From positions 1 through 64,000 of the forward strand of contig NZ_VSKS01000013.1 in the NCBI RefSeq assembly GCF_008312835.1: 64,000 bases of DNA. The letters are read 5' to 3'. The notes beneath the pieces are model-generated. The model ran no database searches, had not been told where the DNA came from, and was given only the letters and a program-made list of their open reading frames with translations. Position 1 is the stretch's first letter. Every line of letters starts with the position of its first letter. The position numbers and the translations under genes were made by a program. The stretch comes from Streptomyces marokkonensis (GTDB lineage: Bacteria > Actinomycetota > Actinomycetes > Streptomycetales > Streptomycetaceae). Of the stretch, positions 26,901-36,400 are shown piece by piece.

Positions 26901-27345
26901 GCTCGAGAGGGACGAACCGGTCGTCGGCTACGTACCCATCGATCTGCGGCAGTGGTTCGACGCCTATCCGGACACCGCCGCCCTCACGAGCTGGGAGCGG
27001 TTGCGCGCCGTTGCCCGCGGCAACGGGCACACCGGTGCCTCGGGCGCCGAGTTCCGCGCGCGGCTGCGCGCGGCCGCCGCCGACGAGCAGGTCCCGCTCG
27101 TGGAGGCGACGGTGCGCGAACTCACGGGCCGTGTGCTGCGCCTGGACCCTGCGGCCATGGACGGCGAGACGCCGTTCAAGGAGCTGGGTCTCGACTCGCT
27201 GATGAGCCTGGAGTTGCGCAACCGGCTCGAAGCGGTGCTCGGCCTGAAGCTCTCCCCCACCCTTCTGTGGTCCTACGGCAGCCCCACCGCGCTCGCCGGA
27301 GCGCTCGCCGGGCAACTGCTCGCGGCCACACCGGAAGAGGGCTGA
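20992..27345 (+). CDS. Type I PKS, module 1: KS-AT-DH-ER-KR-ACP (fully reducing, methylmalonyl-type AT)
   Basis: A 2117-residue single module. KS spans about 13 to 435 with Cys176 (TGCSSS) and both His motifs (EAHGTGTG, NIGHLEAAAG), so it condenses and is not a KSQ loader. AT has GHSQGE (Ser622) and YASH, the methylmalonyl signature. DH starts near His918 but reads HRVYDTAVLP, Asp replacing the usual Gly. ER has the NADPH loop HSPGGGLG near 1560. KR has GGLGALG near 1762, catalytic Tyr in YAAGN and an LDD motif, suggesting B-type stereochemistry. The ACP serine is 2069 (GLDSL). No loading module is present. Acetyl plus one methylmalonyl, fully reduced, would give 2-methylbutyryl, fitting a sec-butyl terminus. 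I chose the ATG at 20992 (GGAAGG upstream) over a GTG at 20860 beside the terminator. It corresponds to the first neocarzilin PKS gene as I recall it. Confidence 0.92.
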   Translation: MVANTAEGSTGSIAVIGMAGRFPGAADTDALWRLLLDRGDAIGPVPADRWDASAPLDPERDVQGVGGFLDDVDRFDAAFFGVSPREAAAIDPQQRLILHETWRALEDAGVRADDLRGTRTGVYVGASWHDYELLRKERAARPTPHSLVGNALDVIAARVSYVFGLRGPSLTVETGCSSSLVALHLAAQALRQGEVESALVGGVNLMLDPHVTVGLTHFGALSPDGRCATFSAHANGFVRGEGVAVLLVKTLERALADGDRVHAVIPRTVVNNDGGGESLVTPSPEGQRDLLTRAYGDGVVPIDSVAYIEAHGTGTGRGDPIEVTEIGRAVARHRVGGPLAVGSVKTNIGHLEAAAGMAGLFKILLALRHRVVPPSLHSEELNPDIPFGDLNLHVVREPLRLPAGGTLAMGVNSFGWGGTNAHVIAVSPPEPAGEAPRGGLPTGLVPLVPLSAKDPQVLTRRAAELGAALDGLDITDVAGTLAARRDHFPVRAAFLAADTEQLAGRLDGFVAGGADTDGVVQGRATARGRTAFVFPGQGSQWDGMGRELYRDSPLFAEVIRRCRAALAPHVAWDLLDVFTGDAGDAWTRRIDMLQPTLWAMSLALAEVWRASGVEPDVVLGHSQGEITAATLAGVLSYEDAALVMARRSAIAMRTSGQGRMLAVDLDREAATAALEGFEDSVSLAVHNGPNSCVLSGEKDAVLMLKELLEADGTYCRLVNVDYASHSPQMDPLEADLLTALGPAAPREGTIPLMSTVRCRVLDGTELDAAYWVENLRSPVLFADAMEALLEDGVTHVVEISPHPVLAPAVEQLGTGRGRPPAVLTTLRRHHGGTDDFALALAAGYTSGLEPFGSLPRTALAPLPGYPLEGDRHWTPQRRRGSGAVRGLDPQPVPAPGRPEVWQADLELAVPDLPWLADHRVYDTAVLPGAGMLTLAVHTARARLGAGALRVDDVTFHKEVAVGDDPVRLAAEWHGDRGGRGAFRLLALPEGATEWTVNATARVALDAGREALPEFPTWYDDAAEDGRDRQAVPVAADAFYDTCAARGLHYGPAFRCVRSVQVRPDAGEAVGEVVCGERLHASNRGQALHPAMWDGALQVSLTLSGADGEALVPTSVRAVRLLHDHDRPVTRLWSHVVRRPDGDLDVSVFDEERKPLLLMEGLTLRPLPGGGGAVSDAERLHRVEWAGTEDGTDGNTLTDADADADIDADAGRWLLVGESTGVAAELAEALEKSGARVLRADAPALAGDGQALDLGPADAGAVDGVVFVAPGPDRGHEAQRAGLGALAAVVRGCVTAGVPPRLTVVTDRAQGAGGDHVPDAGAAQYWGFTRVLRREHGELEPRLVDVAADDADWAEACAAEILGGGTDDQVALRGGRRLTARIVRGPALGAATGLPAPRTGRQPFSVRAVSPGTVAYVPLERRAPGRGEVEIEVTATALDASDVRGPWAGSRPSRREGHGHGTPGAAPLAEGTAESAPAFGHSCAGVVVAAGPGADGLGVGDRVVACAPGALASHLTVPVGHVRPIPDGLGDEEAAGLILALATAWHALTTLGRLQQGETVLVHSPGGGLGPAAVRVAHARGARVMASAATAESRARFTALGVGDVFDSGDPSWHDRVREATGGRGADIVLGPLTGTAVRSDLELLAPGGRFVDTGDHGPGGSSMGLGALRGGVSLATLDMPTLAATEPERFARLLRDVWALVTEGRLKALPVRRHSFADVPRALRDVSDDERVVLAGPQDVTGVTPVPLPGGRLRSDGTYLISGGLGALGLSLAESLAHAGAGHLVLLGRSAPSPEAELRLAALRVGGTGVETVRCDVGDRAALDRALAGTRAALPPLRGVIHAAGVLDDATVLNVTSRQLTSVLTPKADGARNLDAVTEADPLDFFVLFSSAATLVGNGGQAVYAAGNAFLDAVAESRRRRGRPALSVQWGPVTDVGLAADADGRRGERLAARGMGGISAEEIWPALVRLLERDEPVVGYVPIDLRQWFDAYPDTAALTSWERLRAVARGNGHTGASGAEFRARLRAAAADEQVPLVEATVRELTGRVLRLDPAAMDGETPFKELGLDSLMSLELRNRLEAVLGLKLSPTLLWSYGSPTALAGALAGQLLAATPEEG
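24581..24617 (+). repeat. Hexanucleotide microsatellite in PKS linker
   Basis: Six near-perfect copies of CCGATG, coding alternating Asp-Ala between the DH and ER parts of PKS module 1. This is a flexible linker that could vary in length by slippage; multiples of six keep the frame. Confidence 0.8.
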
Positions 27346-27400
27346 GCGAGCCCGCCCCACCGCCTCCGTCCGCCCCACTCTTCTGCGAGGAACCCCGCAC

Positions 27401-30400
27401 ATGGACAGTCCCAACCCGGAGCACCAGGAACACCGGAAGGCCGTCGACCCGACCGCGGACGGCACGGCGCCCGCAACCAAGCAGACCCCGCTGACCCGTG
27501 CCCTGGCGACCATCAGGAACCTCCAACGACGGCTGGACGAACACCGGGCCAACCAGCCGATCGCCGTCGTCGGCGTGGGCCTGCGTCTGCCCGGTCCCAT
27601 CGACGGCCTGGACGGCTACTGGACGGCGCTCGCGGAAGGCCGCGACCTCGTGCGGCCGATGCCGGCCTCCCGGAAGGGCCCCTTCGCGCAGGAGTGGGAG
27701 GGGCTGCCGCAGCGAGGCGGCTTCCTCGACGAGGTCCTGGACTTCGACGCCGACTTCTTCGGCATCAGCCCTCGCGAGGCCCGCCACCTCGATCCCCAGC
27801 ACCGCATGCTGCTGGAAGTGACCTGGGAGGCCCTGGAGAACGCGGCACTGCCCGCCGACAGCCTCGCGGGCACCAGCGCCGGGCTCTACCTGGGCATCAT
27901 GTGGCAGGACTACCGGGACTGGCTCACCGGTGAGCCCGACGCCTACTGGACGACCGGCAACGGCCACAACTTCGCAGCGGGACGCATCGCGTACGCCCTG
28001 GGGCTGAACGGTCCCGCCATGTCCGTCGACACGGCCTGCTCCTCCTCGCTCGTGGCCGTGCACCTCGCGGTGCAGGCGCTGCGGCGCGGCGAGTGCGAGA
28101 CGGCGCTCGCGGCCGGGGCCAATCTGATCATGTCGCCGCGGTCCATGCGGCTCGTGCACGAGACCCGCTCCCTCTCACCGGACGGGCTGTGCCGCACGTT
28201 CGACGCGCGCGCGGCGGGCTTCACACGCGGCGAAGGCTGTGGGGCCGTCGTCCTCAAGCGCCTGGACCACGCGCTGCGCGACGGCGATCGTGTGCACGCC
28301 GTGATCCGCGGATCGGCGCTCAACCAGGACGGGCGTTCGGGCGGCTTCACCGCACCGAACGTCCTGTCCCAGGTCTCGCTCATCGAAACGGCCCTGTCCA
28401 CGGCGGGACTCGAACCGTCCGACATCGGATACGTCGAGGCGCACGGCACCGGCACCTCCCTCGGCGACCCGATCGAGATGGAGGCGCTCGCCACCGCCCT
28501 CGGGCGACGCAACGGCGGAGCCCGCTTGCCCGTCGGTGCCGTCAAGACCAACTTCGGTCACCTGGAAGCGGCGGCGGGCATCGCCGGGCTCGTCAAGGCG
28601 GCGCTGTGCCTGCGGCACCGGCAGATTCCGCCGGTGGTGCACTTCCGGACGCTCAACCCGCGCATCGACCTGTCCGGCACCGGCATCACCGTGCCGACCG
28701 CACTTCAGGCGTGGCCCGAAGGAGCCGGAGACCACGCGGCGGTCAGCTCCTTCGGGATGAGCGGCACGAACGCACACGTCATCCTCGGCATGCCGACCGA
28801 AGAGGAACGCGCCGCACACGGGCAGCCGAGGGCCGACGTCTCCGTCCGGGAATTCGAACTGTCCGCGAGGACGCCGCAGGCTCTGCGGGCACTGGCGGGT
28901 GCCTACGCCGAACACCTGACCGGACTGGCCGACACCGACTACGCGGCCTTCGCCCACACCGCGGGCGCCGGCCGGGCGCGCCTGGAGATCCGGGCGCGGA
29001 TTGTGGCGGGCGATCCCCGAGCGGCGGAGACGGCGCTGCGCGACCTGGCGTCCGGCACTCCCAACCCCCACGTCACCGTGACGGACACGGCGGACGGGGA
29101 CGCCCGGGCCGAGCGGCCCGGCTCGGACCTGCCGCGTCGGGTCATCGACCTGCCGGGCTATCCGTGGCAGCGCCGGAGGTACGCCCCCGCGGGCAGCGAA
29201 GGTCGCGCCGCCGAACACCCGGCAGCCGGGCCGACGGACCGTTACCGGCTGGTCTGGGAGGAGACGGAGCCGCCGGCCGGCACGGTCGCCACGGATCTGG
29301 TACTGGCCGGTGACGACACTCCCCTCCTGACCGGCCTGCTACGGGAGGCGTCGGCGCGCGGCGCACGGGGAACGGTGCTCGTACCGCCGGGCTCGGCCCT
29401 GCCGGAGACGGCGGACTGGGAACGCGCCCCACTGCCCACCGGCGCCGACGAGTGGCGCGCGTTCTGGGAGGCGCGTGCCGGGGCCGGAGTGTCGCGTCTC
29501 GTCCTCGCCATGAAAGCGACCGCGTTCCCGGAGGAGGACGAGGCGGGGAGCCGCACCGGGACCGCACGCCGGACCGGCACCGGGAACCGGAGCGGCACCG
29601 GCGGCACGGACCCGGGCGATGACGCGGGCCGGTCCTCCGTGCCCGGAGCCGAGCTGTGCGCGGCCGTCACCGCCGCCGTCACCGCCGCCGCGGAGGCCGC
29701 CGGAGCACCGGCCGCCCTGGTGTACGCGGTGACGCGCGCCGCCCGTCGCACCGGCCCCGCCGACCAGGTGGCCGCCACTGATCACGGCGCCCTGCACGGA
29801 CTCGCGCCGGTACTGGGCCTCGAGCTCCCCGCGGCCTGGGGCGGCGTCGTCGACCTGCCGCCCGTGCCGACGGACGACGACCTCGGCGCGCTCCTGTCCC
29901 TCACGGCCGACCCGACAGCACGGTCCGGTGGCGCGCAGCCGCGCAGCGTGGAGGACCTCGTCGCGGTGCGGGACGGGCGTGCGCTCGGTGCGCGACTGCG
30001 GCCGGACCCCCTCACCGCCACCACGGGACTGCCGGTGAGTCCCGAAGCCACCTACGTGGTCACCGGTGGACTCGGCGCCGTGGGACGCGAATTGTCCGCG
30101 GAGCTGGTGCGCCGCGGCGCGCGCAACCTGCTGCTGATCGGACGCAGGGACGAGGAGGCGCTGGGGCGGCGGGCCGCCGACGCGCTCGCCGAACTGCGCC
30201 GGCAGGCCGGGCGGGTGGTCTACCGCAGCGGCGGCTGTGACACACCGGCCGCGCTCGCCGCCGCCTGCGCACCGCTCGACGGACTTCCCCCGGTGCGCGG
30301 CGTGATCCACGCCGCCGGGACCGTCGAGCGGTACCCGGCGGCCCGTACCGGCACCGCCGAGTTCGCCCGCGCCCTGCGGGACAAGGCAGCGGGCGCATGG

Positions 30401-33400
30401 TGGCTGCACCGGGCCGCCCGGGACTGGGACGTGGACTTCTTCGTGCTGGTCTCCTCGGTGTCCGCGGTGTGGGGCACCGACCAGTGCGCCGCCTACGCCG
30501 CGGCCAACGGAAGCCTGGACGCCCTCGCCGCGCACCGCGTGTCCCGGGGACTGCCCGCCGTGAGCGTGGCCTACGGCCCGTGGGCACTGGACGGCCAGGG
30601 CATGGCCGACGACGCGGCACGTGATCACTACGCCCGCCTCGGTGTCGGGGCGCTCGACGCCGAGGCGGGCCGCGCGGCCGTGGCCGCGCGGCCGACCGTG
30701 GACAGCGGGCACGTCGTGGCCTGCCCGCTGGACCTTCCACGCTTTCGGCAGCTGATGTCCGCGCTGCGGCCACGCGGACTCACCTCCGTGTCCGAGGTGA
30801 GGGGGGAGCGGCCCGACGGACCGGAAGCCGGCGAGCCGTCCGTCGTGCAGGAACTCGCCGCACTTCCGGAGCGGGCGCGCGCGGACGCGGCCGCCACCCA
30901 TGTCGCCCGTGTCCTCGCGGACGTCCTCGGGCACGACGACGAACGGTCCGTGCGTCGCGACTCCGGTTTCTTCGACCTCGGCCTCGACTCGATCGCGGCC
31001 GTCGACCTGGTGGCCAGGCTCTCCGCCGCCTTCAGCACACCGCTGCTCCCCGCCGACGTCTTCGACCATCCCACCGTGACGGAACTGGCCGCCTTCCTGC
31101 TCACGAGATCCGCGAGCGGGACCGGGCCCGCCCCGGGCGGTACCGCCCCCGGGACCACCGGGGTGTCGTCCCGTCCGCGTCCCGCCCCGCAGAGCGCCGC
31201 CCGGCCGGGCCGTCCCTCCGCCGACGGCGCCACAGCGGCGCGGCACGTGGACGCCGGTCCGCCCGTTGCCGGGGAGCCCGTCGCCATCATCGGCATGGCC
31301 GGGCGGTTCCCGGGCGCCGACTCCGTCGACGAACTGTGGGACCTGCTCCGCGAAGGCCGGGACGGCGTCGGCACCATGCCCCGCTCGCGCACGGAGGCAC
31401 TGCACGTCCCCGACGACGGTCCCGTCACCAGCGACCAGGGAGGCTGTCTCCGGGACATCGACCGGTTCGACGCCGACTTCTTCGGCATCCCGTCCCGCGA
31501 GGCCCAGAATCTCGACCCGCAGCAGCGGCTCCTGCTCGAGTCGGCCTGGCACGCCCTGGAGGACGCCTGCGTCGACCCCCGCCGTCTGAAGGACACCCGG
31601 ACCGGCGTGTTCGTCGGCATCAGCTACGCCGACTACGCGCGCCTGCTCGCCCAGGGGGGACCCGACTCGCTCGACGCGTACTACAGCACCGGCACAGCCC
31701 TCAACGCGGCGGCCGGGCGTCTGTCCTACGTGCTCGGCCTGAACGGGCCCGCCCTCGCCGTCGACACGGCGTGCTCCTCGTCACTCGTGGCTCTTCACCT
31801 GGGCATCCGGTCGCTTCGTTCGGGTGAGAGCGACACCGTGCTCGCCGGCGGCGTCAACGTGATCCTCGACCGGACCGCGTCGATCGCCGTCAGCCGCGCC
31901 CACATGCTGTCCCCCGACGGGCGCTGCCGTACCTTCTCCGCCGACGCGAACGGGTTCGTGCGCTCCGAAGGCTGCGGCGTCCTCGTCCTCAAGCGCCTCG
32001 CCGACGCCCGGCGCGACGGCGACCCCGTCCTGGCCGTCGTGCGCGGCAGTGCCGTCAACCAGGACGGCGCATCGTCCGGTCTGACCGCGCCGAGCGGCAC
32101 CGCGCAGGAGGCGATGCTCAGGGCAGCCCTCGCCGACGCGGGCACGGACGGCGCCGAGATCTCCTACCTGGAAGCCCACGGCACCGGCACCACGCTCGGT
32201 GACCCGATCGAACTCGGTGCGGCCTGGCGGGTCCTCGGACCGGGCCGCAAGCCGGGCAGTCCGCTGAAGGTCGGCTCCGTCAAGAGCAACATCGGGCACT
32301 GCGAGTCCGCCGCGGGCATGGCCGCCGTCATCAAGACCGTGCTAGCGCTGCAGCACGGACTGCTCCCCGCCAATCTGCACTTCTCGGAGCCCAACCCGCA
32401 CATCGACTGGGCCTCGATGAACGTCCAGGTCGTGGAGAGCGCCACACCGTGGCGTGCCGCCGGGGGGCCGCGCGTGGCGGGCGTCTCCGGCTTCGGCTTC
32501 ACGGGCACCAACGCGCACATCATCCTGGCGGAGCCCTCCGTTCCCGACGCCGGCGGTGCCCCCGGTCCTGAGACCGCCGACGGCACCCGACCCGCACGGC
32601 CACTGTGCCTGCTGCCGCTCTCGGCCCCCGACGCCGCCGGACTGGACCGGCTCTCGTCCGCCTGGCGTGACCGCATCGAACGGGCCGCGCCCGGGGAACT
32701 CGCGGACCTCGCCCGCACCGCGGGTGCCGGCCGCGCCCACTTCGCGCACCGCAGGGCACTGCTCGGCCGCGACCGCGACGAGCTCCTGGCGGGGCTGGAC
32801 GCCCAGGCCCCCGCACCGCGGCAGGGCGGCGAGCCGCGCGTCGCGTTCCTGTTCTCCGGCCAGGGCAGCCAGTACGCCGGTATGGGACGCGAACTGTACG
32901 AGACCGAACCGGTGTTCCGCTCCGCGTACGACGCCTGCGACCGGGTTCTCGCGCCGGTGCTCGGCGCCTCACTGACCGATCTCGTCCTGTACGCGGACGA
33001 CGGGAACGCCGTGCACGAGACTCGGATCACCCAGCCCGCCCTGGTCGCCCTGGAGTACGCGCTGGCCGCGCTGTGGGAGTCCTGGGGGGTACGGCCCGAC
33101 GTCGTGATGGGACACAGCGTGGGCGAGATCTCCGCGGCGCTGTGCGCCTCGGTGATGGATCTCGGGACGGGGCTGGCGTTGATCGCGGACCGCGCCCGGC
33201 TGATGCAGGCCACCGAACGCGGGGCGATGCTCGCCGTGGTCGCGTCGGAACAGGACGCGGCGGCCTGGGCGGCGGAAACCGGGCTCGACCTCGCCGCGGT
33301 CAACGGGCCGAAGGCGACCGTCGTCTCCGGCGCCCCCGACGCGGTCGCCGCGCTGGAGGAGCGCCTGACCGGCCTGGGGGTGCGTCACCGCAGGCTCAGC

Positions 33401-36400
33401 GTCTCGCACGCCTTCCACTCCCGGCTCCTCGACCCGGCCCTCGACGACTTCTCGGCAGCCCTCGCCCCGCTGCGGTTCGGGCCACCCGCCGTGCCGCTGG
33501 TGTCGAACGTGACCGGCCGGCCGGCCGGCCACGACGAGCTCGACGCCGCGTACTGGCGCGAACACGCCCGCCGGCCCGTCCGGTTCTGGGACGGGGCACG
33601 CGAGCTGGCGGCCCTCGATGTGGACGTCTGCCTGGAGATCGGACCGGACCGCACCCTCGTCAACCTCGTCAAGGCCGCGGGCGTCGCGCCCCACGGCGGC
33701 ACCGCCTTCTCGCTGCGGCGTGGCGCGCCGGGCGGCGACACCATGCTCACGGCCGCCAAGAAGCTGTACGAACTGGGCCGAACCCTCGACTGGCGGCGGA
33801 CCGGCACCGCCGCACGCGGACGGCCCGCGGGCCGGCTCACCGCCCCGCTGTATCCGTTCGCGGACACCAGACACTGGACGCCCGCCGCCGGACAGGCGGC
33901 GGTCCCGGCGCCCGCCACCGCCGCGGTGACGGCAGAAGCCCCGCCCTGGGGCGTCCCGCTGCGCTCACCGGCCTTGCGCGGCCGCGTCTTCGCCACCCGG
34001 CGCGCCGCCGACTACCCCGCCCACCTCACCGACCACCGGCTCTTCGGCGTGGTCTCCGTGCCCGGCGCCTCCCAGACGGCCACGGCCCTCTCGGCGCTCG
34101 GCAGCGGCGGCGTCCCGGTGGCCCTTGAGGACCTGCACTTCCCGCGCGCCCTGGTCCTGCGCGAGGGCGAACGCTACGACGTGCAGGTCATCGAGTCCGA
34201 GCAGGCCCACGGCGCGCGCACGGTCAGCGTGCAGAGCCTGATCGACGCCGATCGCGGCCGATGGCAGGAACACCTCGCCGCACGCGTCGCCGACCCGGCC
34301 GCGGGCGGTACGGCGCCGCCGCCCGACACCCATGCCTTCGCCGAGAACGCGCCGATCCATGTGGACGGCGAGCGCTTCTACGCCCATCTGCGCGCCCTCG
34401 GCTACCACTTGGGCCCCTCGTTCCGCTGGATCCGGGAGGTGTGGATCGACGGCGACGAGGCGGTCGTGCGGTTCGCCGAACCCGGGGGGATGAACGAGAG
34501 CCCGGACAGCTACGAGATCCACCCCGGCCTCCTCGACTCGCTCCTGCAGTCCACGGTGGCCTTCGCGGTCGCCCGGACCGAGCCCGGGTCCGTCACCGAG
34601 GAGACGTCGCTCGCCATTCCGTTCGCGGCCGCCAGGGTCGACTTCCCGGGACGGCCGCGGCGCGGCCCGGGCAGCGAGCTCTGGGGCCACGTCCGGGTCG
34701 TACGGGATGCGCACGCCCGCCGGTCGGCGGACTTCGATGCCATCGGATCGGCAGACCTGCGGCTCTTCGACGGCGCGGGTGAGACGGTGCTCGCCGTCGA
34801 TGGGTTCCGCTTCCGCAGTGCCCCGCGGACGCTCCTGGAGCGGTCACTGCGGGAGCGTGCGCCGCATGCCTATGAGGTGACCACGGAACCGGTCACCGTC
34901 GCGGAGTCCACCGGGCGACACCGGGTCGCCGTCGCCGGTGCGGACCAGCCGCCCGTCAAGCTGCTCGTGCGCGCCTTCGAGCAGCTCGGTCACCGGGTGA
35001 CCACCGTGGACGAGCCCGAACTCCTCACCGGGGACGTGGACCTGATCGTCGACACCCGGTTCGTCATGCCGCCCGGCGGACCTGGCGCCGGCAGCCCGCC
35101 CGAGGCCGTCCTGGACCGCGCGGTGGCGCTGGCCCGCACCCTGCGCGAGGTGCCCCGGCACATTCCGTACGCCGTGATGAGCGCGGCGCCGCCCGCCGGA
35201 GCCCAGGGGCCCGACCCGGCGAGGCCGCTGCGCGACGCGCTCTGGGGACTGCTCGCCTCGCTGGAGGCCGAGCAGCGGGACCGCCGCCTGCTGCGGGTCA
35301 CGTCGGGCGCGGGAACCGGCCCGGACACCGTCGCCCGTGTCCTCACCGGAGCCCTGGAGGCAGGATTCCCCGAGCCCCGGCTGGAGATCGACGCCGAGGG
35401 CACCGCGGCGGTCCGGCTGGTGCCGCGCGACGAGCCGCTGCCCGGCGGCGCCCCCGACGGCGTCGCGGGTGCCGCCGCGCTGATCACCGGAGGCCTGGGC
35501 GCGCTCGGCCTGAGCACGGCGCGCATCCTCGTCGGCTGGGGCTTGTCCTCGGTCACCCTCATGGGCCGTTCCGAACCCGACGCCGCGGCTCGACGCGTCA
35601 TCGACGAACTGTCGGCGGGCGGCACCGCGGTCCAGGTGGTGCGGGGTGACGTCACCGACTCCGAGGACTGCCGAAGGGCCGTCACGGAAGCGGCGCGCCG
35701 GGCGCCGCTGCGGCTCGTGCTGCACCTGGCGGGCGTCACCGACGACCGCGCCTTCGAGCACCTCGACGAACAGGCCTTCACCACCGTGTTCGCCGCCAAG
35801 GCGGCCGGCGCGGCCCGGCTCACCGAGGTGCTGGGGGAGCGGGCCGAGGAGCTGACCGCCTTCGTCCTGTACTCCTCCGTCTCGGCCGTGCTCGGTTCGG
35901 CGGGCCAGGCCGACTACGCGGCCGCCAACGGCTACCTGGACGGTCTCGCACGGAACCTGCGCGCGTCGGGCGTGCCCGCCACGAGTGTGTCCTGGGGACC
36001 GTGGACGCCCTCCGCCAAGGACGGCCTCGCCGGGTCCGACGCCACCCGGCGGGCCATCGGCAGGCTCGGCATCAGCCCGCTCGACGACGAGACCGCGGCC
36101 GGACTCCTGCATCTCGCCGTCGCCGCGCGGACACCGCACCTGGTGGCTGTCGCGGTGGACACGGCCCAGTACGAGCGGGCCGTCGGTCCCGCGCGGGCGG
36201 CGCTGGTCCGCGGCACCTCACCGGCGCCGGCGGGGGACGCGGACGGGACGGCGCGTGGCTGGCTGCGGGAACAGCTCGAAGGCCTGGACCCCGAGGCGGT
36301 CGACGAGCGGCTGCGGGCCGCCGTGCGCGACTGCGCGGCCGAGGTGCTCGGCGAGCGCTTCGAGGCCGACGACGATCTGGGCTTCGGCGACCTGGGACTC

